Positions 7,380 through 15,573 of a stretch of DNA of 57,204 nt are shown here, in pieces (within the stretch, counting starts at the first letter, position 1; each line of letters begins with the position of its first letter). A model generated the notes under the pieces. The model saw only the letters and a list, made by a program, of their open reading frames with translations. It ran no database searches and was not told where the DNA came from. The stretch is from Candidatus Tumulicola scandinaviensis (GTDB taxonomy: Bacteria > Vulcanimicrobiota > Vulcanimicrobiia > Vulcanimicrobiales > Vulcanimicrobiaceae), in the NCBI GenBank assembly GCA_003140835.1, contig PLLA01000043.1, positions 1-57,204 on the forward strand. The letters run 5' to 3'. The translations under genes and the position numbers were made by a program.

Positions 7380-8229
7380 CGGCAAGTATCCTTTCGCGTT
7401 GCGCGCTCAACTCGCGGAGCGCTTCTTCGGCCTGCTGCGCGTTCGGCGGCTTGCCGTGCCACGTGTAGTCGCCTTCCATGTACGAAACGCCCTTGCCCGG
7501 AACCGTATTTGCGACGATCACCTGCGGCTTACCGGTCACCTCTTGGGCGCGTTGTGCCGCAGCGACGAAATCGGCAACGTCGTTGCCGTCGCACTCGAAG
7601 ACCTCCCAGTTAAACGCTCGGTATTTTTCGCCCAGCGGCTCGAGCGGCATTATGTCTTCGGTGCTGCCGTCGATTTGAATGAAGTTGCGATCGATAATGC
7701 AGGTCAGGTTGTCGAGCTTGAACTTGGCGGCCGTCATCACCGCTTCCCAATGCAGCCCGCACTGGTGCTCGGCGTCCGACGTAACGACCCACACGCGAAA
7801 GTCCTTGTCGTCCATCTTGGCACCGAGCGCCATTCCGACGCCCTGCGCTAAGCCTTCGCCGAGCGGTCCGGACGTCGTCTCCACCGATGGAAGCGATACG
7901 CGTTCCGGGTGGCCCTGCAAGCGCGAACCGAACTTTCGCAGCGTCAGTAGCTCTTCAACCGGAAAATATCCGAAGTTGGCCATCGCCGAATATCGCACGG
8001 GCGCGATGTGCCCGCACGAGAGCAATAAGCGATCGCGGTCGGGCCACTCCGGACGTTCGGGGTCGTGCCGCATCAGGTACCCGTACAGGGCCGCGAATAC
8101 GTCCGACATGTCCAAGGGGCCGGCCGAATGTCCGGAGCCGGCGGCGACGAGGGAGCGAATGATGCCCTGCCGCACGTCGTTGGCCTTCAGTTCCAGCTCT
8201 TTGCGGCGCGCCGGTGTTAGCGTTTGCAT
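7372..8229 (-). CDS. transketolase, N-terminal subunit (TPP-binding half)
   Basis: 285 aa. The thiamine-diphosphate-binding half contains AAGSGHSAGPLDMSDV, SCGHIAPVRYS, GPLGEGLAQGVGMALG, and the metal-binding SDAEHQCGLHWEA...NLTCIIDRN motif (GDG-type region). The start is taken at ATG 8227-8229 because the family begins there; the reading frame is open further but without similarity. No Shine-Dalgarno is present; instead TATAAC lies 7 nt upstream, suggesting a leaderless mRNA. Transcribed divergently from pnp and overlapping the C-terminal subunit gene. Confidence 0.93.
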   Translation of the reverse strand: MQTLTPARRKELELKANDVRQGIIRSLVAAGSGHSAGPLDMSDVFAALYGYLMRHDPERPEWPDRDRLLLSCGHIAPVRYSAMANFGYFPVEELLTLRKFGSRLQGHPERVSLPSVETTSGPLGEGLAQGVGMALGAKMDDKDFRVWVVTSDAEHQCGLHWEAVMTAAKFKLDNLTCIIDRNFIQIDGSTEDIMPLEPLGEKYRAFNWEVFECDGNDVADFVAAAQRAQEVTGKPQVIVANTVPGKGVSYMEGDYTWHGKPPNAQQAEEALRELSAQRERILADA

Positions 8230-8236
8230 AAGGGCC

Positions 8237-8242
8237 GTTATA
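8237..8242 (-). promoter_or_regulatory. candidate -10 box for a leaderless transketolase transcript
   Basis: On the minus strand TATAAC, preceded by TGG (extended -10 like), ends 7 nt before the ATG of the transketolase N-subunit, and no ribosome-binding site is present. The -35 region is not recognisable. Confidence 0.35.
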
Positions 8243-8342
8243 CCAGCACGCCGCGCTGCGAACCTCGGACGAGTCGGGATTCGCGTTTCCGGCACCGTAT
8301 ATGAGCTTGCTTAATCTACTAGCCTTTCAAGCTCTTTGGGGA

Positions 8343-8362
8343 GGTCGGAGCGCGGCCCGACC
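8343..8362 (+). other. hairpin in the pnp leader
   Basis: A perfect 6-bp inverted repeat GGTCGG (8343-8348) / CCGACC (8357-8362) with an 8-nt loop lies about 50 nt before the pnp start. In enterobacteria the pnp leader hairpin is cleaved by RNase III for autoregulation; a similar role here is inference. Confidence 0.4.
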
Positions 8363-8414
8363 CGAATCGCGCTCGGTTAAACTTAAAGTAATACAACAAA
8401 AATTAGGAGACAAC

Positions 8415-10694
8415 GTGCCCGATTCCGTGACCTTAGAGGTCGGCGGGCGCACGATGGTCATCGAAACCGGCGAACTCGCGAAGCAAGCCAATGGCTCCGC
8501 GCTTGTTCGTTATGGCGATCAAAACGTCGTGCTCTGCGCCGCCACCGCCTCCGCCAAACCCCGCGAAGGCATCGACTGGTTCCCGCTCACCTGCGATTTC
8601 GAAGAGAAAATGTTTGCCGCCGGCAAAATTCCCGGCGGTTTCATCAAGCGCGAGGGACGCCCGACCGAGCACGCCGTGCTCAGTTCGCGACAAATCGATC
8701 GTCCGATTCGACCGCTCTTTCCCGATGGGTTCCGAAACGACGTGCAGATCGTCGCGACCGTGCTCTCGATCGATCCGGAGCTCGATGCCGACGTGCTCGG
8801 CGTCTGCGCTGCCGGCGCCGCGCTTGCCCTGAGCGACATTCCGTTCGACAAAACGGTCGCAGCGGTACGCGTCGGCCGCGACGAAGACGGCACGTTCATC
8901 GCCAACCCCACGCTCCCGCAGTACGAGACCGGCGGCATCGACATCATCGTCGCCGGCACGTCCGACGCCGTGATGATGGTCGAAGGCGGCGGAAACGAGA
9001 TCAGTGAGGAAGATTTCCTCGGCGCAGTCGAGTTCGCGCACGGCGAGATCAAACGGATCGTCAAAGCCATCGATCAACTGGTCAAAAAAGCCGGCAAGAA
9101 AAAGCGCGCATATCCCGTTCTCGGCGTCAACTCCGACCTCGATAAATGGGTGCGCAAGAACTTCGGCAAGGACGTCGCCAAAGCGATGAGGATCGTCGAG
9201 AAGGGCCAGCGCGAAGAAGCGTTCGCGCAGTTCAACGTTGACGAAGCGCTCGCGCGGTGCGGCAAGAAGGACGCCGATATCAAGGCGTTATTGGAAGATT
9301 CCGCGGCGTCGAAAGAGTTCGGCAAGATCGTCAAAGCGATGGAAGAAGACGAGCTGCGCACGATGGTCGTCGACGAGAAAATTCGTCCCGACGGCCGCAA
9401 GGCCGACGAAATCCGGCCGATCTGGAGCAAGGTGCATTACGTGCCCCGCGTTCACGGATCGGGCGTATTCACGCGCGGTCAAACTCAGGTCTTCACCGCC
9501 GCCACGCTCGGCTCGTCGAGCGACGCGCAACGGCTCGACGGCATCGTCGCGCTCGACGACAAGCGCTACATGCACTTTTACGACTTTCCGCCGTTTTCGG
9601 TCGGCGAAACGCGCCCGATGCGCGGACCGGGCCGACGCGAAATCGGTCACGGCGCGCTAGCCGAACGCGCCCTGTTGCCGGTGCTTCCTCCGAAAGAAGA
9701 GTTTCCGTACACCATCCGCGTGATGAGCGAGGTGCTCGAATCCAACGGTTCGTCGTCGATGGCCTCGGTATGCGGCTCGACGCTCGCGTTGATGGACGCG
9801 GGCGTACCGATCAAGGAACACGTTGCCGGCGTCGCCATGGGCCTGATTCTCAAAGGCGATAAGTATGCCGTCTTGACCGACATTCAGGGCCTCGAAGACG
9901 CGCTCGGCGAGATGGACTTCAAAGTCGCCGGCACCAAGAAGGGCATCACCGCCATTCAAATGGACATCAAGGTCCAAGGCATCACGCTCAAAATCATGCG
10001 TGAAGCGATGGAAGCGGCCAAGAAATCGCGCTACTTCATCATCGACAAGCTCGTCGAAACGATCGCCGCTCCGCGTACGGAACTTTCGAAGTACGCTCCG
10101 CGAATGATCGTCATCAAGATCGATCCGGCCAAGATCAAAGACGTCATCGGCCCAGGCGGCAAGGTCATCAACAAGATCATCGCCGACACCGGCGTCACGA
10201 AGATCGACATCGAAGACGACGGATCGGTCTTCATTACCTCGCTCGACGGCGAATCGGGCGACAAGGCGCGCCAGATCGTCGTCAATCTCACCAAAGAGAT
10301 CGTCGTTGGCGAAACGTACGTCGGCACGGTGACGCGCGTCATTCCGATCGGCGCGTTCGTGCAGATTCTTCCCGGCAAGGAAGGCCTCGTGCACATCAGC
10401 CAGCTCGCACCGCAGAGAGTCGAACGCGTCGAGGACGTCGTGAACGTCGGTGACGAGATCTCCGTCAAGGTGATGGAAGTCGATAGCCAAGGGCGCCTCA
10501 ACCTCTCGCGTAAGGCCCTGCTCGGTTCGAGCAACGGTAGCGGCGACCAAGGCCGCCGCGCGCCGCGCGAAACACGAGAACCACGCGAAGCACCCGAATC
10601 GCGCGAAGCACCCGTGCCGCGCGATCTTGCCGGCGCTCCGGGCGCGCCGCCGATGCGGCGGCGGCGCCGTCCCCAAGGACGACGCGACGAGTAG
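8415..10694 (+). CDS. pnp: polyribonucleotide nucleotidyltransferase (PNPase)
   Basis: 759 aa. The domain order is RNase PH 1 (about 1-215), helical linker, RNase PH 2 (about 320-545) with FPYTIRVMSEVLESNGSSS, KH domain (IKDVIGPGGKVINKI, near 575), S1 domain (GETYVGTVTRVIPIGAF, near 635), and an Arg/Pro-rich tail. It degrades RNA phosphorolytically from the 3' end, probably in a degradosome. GTG at 8415 is chosen: AGGAG (8405-8409) precedes it by 5 nt and VPDSVTLEVGGR is the family N-terminus. The tail holds imperfect ETREPREAPESREAP repeats followed by RRRRR, likely an RNA- or protein-binding extension. Confidence 0.97.
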   Translation: MPDSVTLEVGGRTMVIETGELAKQANGSALVRYGDQNVVLCAATASAKPREGIDWFPLTCDFEEKMFAAGKIPGGFIKREGRPTEHAVLSSRQIDRPIRPLFPDGFRNDVQIVATVLSIDPELDADVLGVCAAGAALALSDIPFDKTVAAVRVGRDEDGTFIANPTLPQYETGGIDIIVAGTSDAVMMVEGGGNEISEEDFLGAVEFAHGEIKRIVKAIDQLVKKAGKKKRAYPVLGVNSDLDKWVRKNFGKDVAKAMRIVEKGQREEAFAQFNVDEALARCGKKDADIKALLEDSAASKEFGKIVKAMEEDELRTMVVDEKIRPDGRKADEIRPIWSKVHYVPRVHGSGVFTRGQTQVFTAATLGSSSDAQRLDGIVALDDKRYMHFYDFPPFSVGETRPMRGPGRREIGHGALAERALLPVLPPKEEFPYTIRVMSEVLESNGSSSMASVCGSTLALMDAGVPIKEHVAGVAMGLILKGDKYAVLTDIQGLEDALGEMDFKVAGTKKGITAIQMDIKVQGITLKIMREAMEAAKKSRYFIIDKLVETIAAPRTELSKYAPRMIVIKIDPAKIKDVIGPGGKVINKIIADTGVTKIDIEDDGSVFITSLDGESGDKARQIVVNLTKEIVVGETYVGTVTRVIPIGAFVQILPGKEGLVHISQLAPQRVERVEDVVNVGDEISVKVMEVDSQGRLNLSRKALLGSSNGSGDQGRRAPRETREPREAPESREAPVPRDLAGAPGAPPMRRRRRPQGRRDE

Positions 10695-10703
10695 CGAGCG
10701 CGA

Positions 10704-12566
10704 TTAGGGGCTGCCGGCGAACCGTAGGCCGACGTCGAGATAGTTGGTGTGCTGCCGATCCTCGACGCCGGCGTACCAGCGCAAGCGATCGGTGATAGGC
10801 CCCGAGACGTCCGCATCGACGTGATAGAACGGGTCGCGATCGAGAAGGTCGCGACGGTAAATCGCGTCGATGCGGACGGCCGCACCGTTTTCGTACGTCA
10901 GCCAGATGGCGTTCACGTCCGACGGCAGGCCCGGAGCAGAGTACGGGCTGGCGTACGCCGGCGTCGTCGAATCTCCGACGTGCATCGTCCACGCGCGTAA
11001 CGAGATCGCCGGCGCGATCTGCCACGACACGGCCACGCCGTCCGATGTGATGAGCCCGTTGGTAAAGCCGCTGACGTGCTGCGATGCCGCTTCGACCGAG
11101 ACTCGCACCCGCGCATCGTCGGTATACGAGAGCGTTGCGGAATAGAGCGAGTTACGATCGTAGACAAACGTGTGGTAGCCCGCATCGAACGCATATTGCT
11201 GCCAGAGCGTCGGCAGCGTAAACGAACCGCTCGCATCGAGATCGGCGCTCCACTTCGAGTTCGGAAATAGCCGAACGAGCAACGACGGCGTCGCCAGGTG
11301 AGCGTTTGCCGGAACCGACGTTCCGTCGGATCCGCCGGTATAGTCAACGCCGAAAAATCCCACCCCGGCAGTCACGTCGACGGCACTTTCGTTAACGTCG
11401 AGGCCGGCATCCACCCGATTTTGCGTGAGCGTTCCGCCGATGCGCGGCGACTGATATGCCGAGGCGTCGTAAATTCCGGTGGACAGCCGGTTCGACAGGT
11501 CTGCGAACGCCGCAACCGTTCCACGCGTGCGCACGCCTGCGGTAAAATTAGCATCCGACCAAATATCGGTAACCGGTACGCCGCCTTCACTCGCCATATA
11601 CCCGCCACGATCGGCGAAGAACGAAACGTGAGTGTCGATCGTAGGCTGTGCGTTGTCGAAGGAAACGTTTGCGAACGTGAAATCTCCGTTCAGCATCGAT
11701 TCGGGGTCGCCGTACTCCCGGTCTTGCGACGTGCCTCCGCTCAACGATAGCGTTTGCGCCGTCGACAGCGGGAACGCGACAGCCGCATCCGCGCGCTGGC
11801 GCGACTCGGACGAATTGCTGTACGTACCGGCGGCAATGCGCGCCCAGTCCGAGCCAGCCTGTAGCCGCATGGTTTGATCGCTCCCGCTCAGCGCTACGTC
11901 GCCGTTGTCGCCGCCGAACGGCTGCAGCGAAACGATGCCGGATCCGGCTTGATCTCCGTACAGAAACGCGTCCGCCGCGGTCGTCATGGTGCCCGACTGT
12001 TCGTATTTCGCGGGAATGGTATCGTACGGCGTCGTTCCCAGCACGACGTCGTAGTTCGGAACGCCTCCATCGACGAGCAACGCGTTTGCCGGAGCCAACC
12101 CACGATCGCTGAGTTGCGAACCGGGCAATACGCTCGTCGTTTGGCGCAGCAGCGAGAACGGCCGAAGCGCCATGGCCGACTCGACGTGAGCGTACGGCAG
12201 GTTCGCCAGATCGCGTTCGGAGGGTGCATCGTCGAACAGCGCATCGAATCGCCGGACGATCGCGATCAGTGGTTGGTCCGCTACTACCGTAAACGTGCGC
12301 GACTCGCAGAAGCGACATGTGATCGTAACCGAAACGGCATCTCCGGCGGGAATCGCGAACGTCCCGGAAGCGTCGGTCTTGGCGGTCGATCGCCCGCCGC
12401 CGCGGCCGGTGGCCACCACGGTTGCGCCGTCGACGGCGCCTCCGCGTTGGTCCCTGACCGAGCCCACGACTAAAGTAACCTGTGCCCCAGCCGGCGCAAC
12501 GAGGAGGAAGCATACGAGCAACGCCGTTGCGAAAATGCCGGTGCGATTCACGGATTCCTTAGACAT
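10704..12566 (-). CDS. TonB-dependent-receptor-like outer-membrane protein with N-terminal CarboxypepD_reg domain
   Basis: About 620 aa. A signal peptide (TGIFATALLVCFLLVAPAGAQ) is followed by a carboxypeptidase-regulatory-like beta-sandwich (VVGSVRDQRGGAVDGATVVATG). Then comes a short plug-like part (residues about 110-200, with ALLVDGGVPNYDVV) and a long beta-barrel-like region rich in alternating hydrophobic residues. No TonB box is evident and the barrel is shorter than in classic receptors. The Met at 12564-12566 gives the signal peptide directly. It is divergent from the secreted/TPR/cupredoxin gene run and may import or expose a ligand for that system. Substrate unknown. Confidence 0.75.
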   Translation of the reverse strand: MSKESVNRTGIFATALLVCFLLVAPAGAQVTLVVGSVRDQRGGAVDGATVVATGRGGGRSTAKTDASGTFAIPAGDAVSVTITCRFCESRTFTVVADQPLIAIVRRFDALFDDAPSERDLANLPYAHVESAMALRPFSLLRQTTSVLPGSQLSDRGLAPANALLVDGGVPNYDVVLGTTPYDTIPAKYEQSGTMTTAADAFLYGDQAGSGIVSLQPFGGDNGDVALSGSDQTMRLQAGSDWARIAAGTYSNSSESRQRADAAVAFPLSTAQTLSLSGGTSQDREYGDPESMLNGDFTFANVSFDNAQPTIDTHVSFFADRGGYMASEGGVPVTDIWSDANFTAGVRTRGTVAAFADLSNRLSTGIYDASAYQSPRIGGTLTQNRVDAGLDVNESAVDVTAGVGFFGVDYTGGSDGTSVPANAHLATPSLLVRLFPNSKWSADLDASGSFTLPTLWQQYAFDAGYHTFVYDRNSLYSATLSYTDDARVRVSVEAASQHVSGFTNGLITSDGVAVSWQIAPAISLRAWTMHVGDSTTPAYASPYSAPGLPSDVNAIWLTYENGAAVRIDAIYRRDLLDRDPFYHVDADVSGPITDRLRWYAGVEDRQHTNYLDVGLRFAGSP

Positions 12567-12571
12567 TCGGC

Positions 12572-12577
12572 TATAAT
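12572..12577 (+). promoter_or_regulatory. -10 box TATAAT in a very compact divergent promoter region
   Basis: A perfect TATAAT lies 8 nt before the ATG at 12586 and only 5 nt from the ATG of the opposite gene (12566). The complement ATTATA could serve the minus-strand gene. No Shine-Dalgarno precedes either start, so leaderless transcripts in both directions are possible. Confidence 0.4.
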
Positions 12578-12585
12578 TGAAGCTG

Positions 12586-12843
12586 ATGTCAAGCGCCCTT
12601 TTCTCGCGGCTCTTCGCTGCCGGGCTCCTGGCCGGCTCGCTGTGCTGCGGGGCGGCGGCGCTGGCCAATGCCGCTTCGCTGGAGGACTTGCTCGCCGGCC
12701 AGCTGATTGCGTCCGACCCCGCGCCCCTGCTCGCCCCGATTACGTCGGCCGGGCGAAAGGGCTGGGACTGTAAGCCAGAGCACGCTGCGAGCGCCCAGCA
12801 ATGGCGCGCCGCGGAACTGCCGGCCGGCCCAGAAACCCCGTAG
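12586..12843 (+). CDS. small secreted protein, unknown function
   Basis: 85 aa. The N-terminus has a convincing signal peptide (FAAGLLAGSLCCGAAALANA, cleavage after ANA). The mature part is short, contains one WDCKPEH stretch, and resembles no family I know. It stops 4 nt before the TPR gene start, so the two are probably co-transcribed. The reading frame is the only good one in this interval and starts 8 nt after TATAAT. It could also be non-coding leader sequence; confidence is modest. Confidence 0.42.
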   Translation: MSSALFSRLFAAGLLAGSLCCGAAALANAASLEDLLAGQLIASDPAPLLAPITSAGRKGWDCKPEHAASAQQWRAAELPAGPETP

Positions 12844-12847
12844 GGTT

Positions 12848-13654
12848 ATGCGGGTCGCCCTTCTTGGCGTTCTCTTTGCGGCGTTGGCGACGGCGGCCGC
12901 CCCGTCGCAAACCTATCCGATGCGCACGCCGGCACCCCGAACGACGTCGGTTCCGGCGTTGCGCGATTTGGCCAACGGCCGCGAAATCGAAGAGCGCTTC
13001 CGGATCGGGCTCGACGCTCTGGCCGGTCGTAAATACCAGGACGCCGCTGCCGAGTTCGCGCGGATCATCGCCCTCAAGCCGCCCGAGCCGAAGGGGTCGA
13101 CCGCGCAGTACGACTTGGCGATCGCCTACGCCAATCTCGGGCGCAACGACGACGCGGCGCGGTGCTTGCGGGCTGCACTGGCCCTCGATCCGGCGTTCTT
13201 GGCTGCCATGGCAAACCTCGTCTCGGTCGATCTGGCTCGCGGCGACTTGCGGGAAGCACGCGTCACCGCCGACCGATACGTCGCACTCGACCCGGATTCG
13301 GCTCGGGCCTTGTATTCTCGAGGAATCGTCGCGCTGCAGGCCGGCGATGCTCGAACCGCGCGCGACGATTTCGGCAAGTTGCTTCATTCCAACCCGGCCT
13401 ATGCGGTGGCGCACTACGACTTGGCTTTGGCAGAGGAGCGGCTCTCGCGTTACGATGCCGCCGAGCGCGAACTTCGCACCGCTCTCACGTTAGCACCGAC
13501 GTACGCCCGCGCGCAGGTCGCGCTCGGCGCCGTCTTACTGAAGGAGGGCCGGCGCGCCGAGGCACGCGACGCCTTCGCGCAAGCCTCGCGCAACAGCGCG
13601 GATCCCGCTTTGCAGAATCTTGCGGCGGCGATGCGCGACTCGATCGCGATTTAA
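12848..13654 (+). CDS. secreted tetratricopeptide-repeat protein
   Basis: 268 aa. The N-terminal signal peptide (VALLGVLFAALATAAAPS) is followed by about five TPR units between residues 50 and 255, with recognisable repeat ends such as GRNDDAARCLRAALALDP and SRYDAAERELRTALTLAP. Likely a periplasmic scaffold or assembly factor. It is placed 51 nt before the first cupredoxin gene on the same strand, so it may help assemble that copper system, but TPR proteins give no direct functional clue. Confidence 0.8.
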   Translation: MRVALLGVLFAALATAAAPSQTYPMRTPAPRTTSVPALRDLANGREIEERFRIGLDALAGRKYQDAAAEFARIIALKPPEPKGSTAQYDLAIAYANLGRNDDAARCLRAALALDPAFLAAMANLVSVDLARGDLREARVTADRYVALDPDSARALYSRGIVALQAGDARTARDDFGKLLHSNPAYAVAHYDLALAEERLSRYDAAERELRTALTLAPTYARAQVALGAVLLKEGRRAEARDAFAQASRNSADPALQNLAAAMRDSIAI

Positions 13655-13705
13655 ACATTATTCATCTCGGCGCCCTAGTCTTGAGCAACAGAACGAGGAG
13701 GAACC

Positions 13706-14161
13706 ATGCTCAAGAAACGGCTGGCATTTTCGGTCGTCGCTGCCGCGGCAATCCTCGTCGCATGCGCGGTGCGCGGCGGCAACGCCGTCCCGGCCGGCTC
13801 GACCGTCACGCTACCGGCACTGGGGCCGGATGTGGCGATAACCGCGACGCTTCCCAAAAACACGGTTGGCGAGGAAAAGCCCGACGAGGGACGCGGATCG
13901 TATAACTCGCCCTACTGGAACGCCACCATTGGCGGATTTACGCAAACGAGTTTCTCGCAAACCCTGGGCTTCCCACCCGAAACGAAGATCACGTTGCGGA
14001 ATCTCTCCAAGAATACCCCGCACACGCTCAACGTCGTCGAAGCGATCAAAGGACCGCCCGCGAAGGTCCCCACTAATCCGAGTCTGCCACTATCTCCGTC
14101 CGGTCACGGCATCCTCGGAACCGGATTCCGCAGCGGGATTTTGCAGCCAGGAAATCGGTGA
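13706..14161 (+). CDS. cupredoxin lipoprotein A, 5' part of a frameshifted gene
   Basis: Starts at ATG after GAGGAGGAA. The lipoprotein signal ends ILVAC (Cys 20). The cupredoxin body includes GGFTQTSFSQTLGFPPET and NLSKNTPHTLNVV, whose His is the first copper ligand. The frame stops with QPGNR at 14161 although homology to cupredoxin B continues in the next frame. Comparison with B (ccaggcaaatcg) shows one base missing in ccaggaaatcg near 14150-14155. With one base restored, the protein would run to 14340. Expected location: membrane-anchored in the periplasm or on the surface. Confidence 0.8.
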   Translation: MLKKRLAFSVVAAAAILVACAVRGGNAVPAGSTVTLPALGPDVAITATLPKNTVGEEKPDEGRGSYNSPYWNATIGGFTQTSFSQTLGFPPETKITLRNLSKNTPHTLNVVEAIKGPPAKVPTNPSLPLSPSGHGILGTGFRSGILQPGNR

Positions 14162-14340
14162 CGCTTACGCTTTCGAAGCCCGGAACGTACTTGATCGGCT
14201 GCGCTTTCCACTACAGCGAAGGCATGCGCGACGTGTTCGTCGTCGCAAAAGGTGCGAAGCCGGGACAGGAAGCCACGCCGCCGCCGAACGCGACATCGTC
14301 CCCCAAAACCGGCGCGAGTCCGACCGGTTACGGTTACTGA
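14158..14340 (+). pseudogene. cupredoxin lipoprotein A, 3' part after frameshift
   Basis: Reads VTLTLSKPGTYLIGCAFHYSEG then MRDVFVVA. It contains the Cys, His and Met copper ligands (C-x2-H-x4-M) that the upstream part lacks, and a Pro/Thr-rich tail. It has no plausible start of its own and aligns exactly with the end of cupredoxin B, so it is the severed C-terminus of the gene beginning at 13706. The break may be a true mutation, a sequencing error or, less likely, a programmed shift. Confidence 0.75.
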
Positions 14341-14431
14341 AACGCTTCGAGCGCGCCCTTTATACTTTCTTCATTTGCGCTTGTTACGGTCGCACCATCA
14401 CCCACCCGAACTGCTTGAGGAGAGATTATCC

Positions 14432-15010
14432 ATGAAAAAATACGGTGGCGTTACGTTGATAGCGATCGTCTGCGCGCTGGCGGCGTGCGGCGGCGGCGGC
14501 AGCGTACCCACGAGCGCCGGCGCGGGCACGACGACATTCGTTCAATCGCTCGGTCCGGCGGCAGTCCTGCACTTTACGCTTCCAGCGAACACCATCGGCG
14601 AGGAACTTCCCAGCGAAGGCGTCCACACGAAAACCGATCCGAGCTGGGGCCTCGTAGGTGGATTCACTCAGTCAACCACGGCGCAAGTGCTCGCGTTTCC
14701 GCCCAACACGACCGTGACGCTCACGAATTTGTCGAAGACGTATCACCACACGCTCGACGTGGTCAAGAAAGTGACGGGACCGCCCGCCAACTTCCCACCC
14801 AACCCGACCCTGTCGACGCAGGCGCAAGGAAACGGAATCCTCGGCAAAGGCTATGCCAGCGGGTCCATCGCTCCAGGCAAATCGATCAGCGTCAAGCTCT
14901 CGAATAAGGGCGACTATCTGATCGGTTGCGCGTTCCACTATCACGAAGGCATGCAAGACGTCATCCGCGTGATTGCCCATGCGACTCCCGGACCGACGTT
15001 CGACCGCTGA
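14432..15010 (+). CDS. cupredoxin lipoprotein B
   Basis: 192 aa. GAGGAG stands 9 nt before the ATG. The lipoprotein signal ends CALAAC (Cys 19) followed by a Gly run. The plastocyanin-like domain spans about residues 35-185. The ligands visible are His in TYHHTLDVV, and Cys, His and Met in GCAFHYHEGM (C-x2-H-x4-M), a type 1 copper site. It is a paralogue of A, sharing LSK..HTL.VV, GPPA and GILG.G motifs. Probably an electron carrier or copper-holding protein of the periplasm. Followed at once by the SCO gene. Confidence 0.88.
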   Translation: MKKYGGVTLIAIVCALAACGGGGSVPTSAGAGTTTFVQSLGPAAVLHFTLPANTIGEELPSEGVHTKTDPSWGLVGGFTQSTTAQVLAFPPNTTVTLTNLSKTYHHTLDVVKKVTGPPANFPPNPTLSTQAQGNGILGKGYASGSIAPGKSISVKLSNKGDYLIGCAFHYHEGMQDVIRVIAHATPGPTFDR

Positions 15011-15012
15011 TC

Positions 15013-15573
15013 GTGCGACTCGCTATCGCCTCGGCGTCCGTCCTCCTGATCGCCGCCGCACTGCAATCCGCTCCGGCGATTGCAGTGCCGGGGGCTCCTC
15101 ACCTGATCGATCAAACCGGACGCACGTTTACGCTGCAGTCGCTGCGCGGTCGCCCGCTGATCGTCACGTTTATCTCGGCGCACTGCACCGACGCCTGTCC
15201 GTTGGTCAACGCGCAGTTCTCAAACGCGGCGGCGGAGATCGCTCGCAAGGGTCTCTCTACGCGGCTCCTAACCGTCACGCTCGATCCGGAGCACGACCCG
15301 CCCAGCCTCATGGCTTCGCTGGCAAAGCGCTTCGGCGCCGATCCCAAGTATTGGCTGCTCGCCAGCGGACGTCGCGATGACGTCGACGCGATCCTGAGCG
15401 CGTACGGCGTCATCGCGCGCCTCGGCAAGAGCGGTTATCGCGAAGCCCACTCGACGTTCGTCTACGTCTTCGGTTCCACCGGAAAGCTCGAAAAAACCAT
15501 GCTCGCTTCAACCAACCTCAGCGAAGATATCCTCGACGAAGCTCGCGCGATGAAACCGGAGGCGGGCTGGTGA
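15013..15573 (+). CDS. SCO1/SenC-family copper chaperone or thiol-disulfide protein
   Basis: 186 aa. A hydrophobic N-terminal anchor/signal (SVLLIAAALQSAPAIA) is followed by a thioredoxin fold: LIDQTGRTFTLQSLRGRPLIVTF. The copper/redox motif HCTDACP has the C-x3-C arrangement, and the conserved late His is in EAHSTFVYVF. The family inserts copper into the CuA centre of cytochrome oxidase or other copper proteins. The GTG at 15013 begins 2 nt after the upstream stop; no clear ribosome-binding site. It lies between two cupredoxin genes, so those are probable clients. Confidence 0.9.
   Translation: MRLAIASASVLLIAAALQSAPAIAVPGAPHLIDQTGRTFTLQSLRGRPLIVTFISAHCTDACPLVNAQFSNAAAEIARKGLSTRLLTVTLDPEHDPPSLMASLAKRFGADPKYWLLASGRRDDVDAILSAYGVIARLGKSGYREAHSTFVYVFGSTGKLEKTMLASTNLSEDILDEARAMKPEAGW

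Noticed and set aside
7372..7385. Split transketolase as a frameshifted single gene
   Set aside because: Both halves have proper starts and stops and the two-gene form is a known, functional architecture.
10575..10610. Tail repeats of PNPase as a mobile or recombination repeat
   Set aside because: They are short, imperfect and in frame; simple low-complexity protein tail.
9657..10676. 339-aa frame antisense to pnp
   Set aside because: Low-complexity His/Asp/Arg sequence mirroring PNPase codons; no start signal.
14338..14366. Promoter before cupredoxin B (TATACT at 14361)
   Set aside because: The -10 is good but the -35 (TGAAAC) is poor; internal promoter not supported enough to list.
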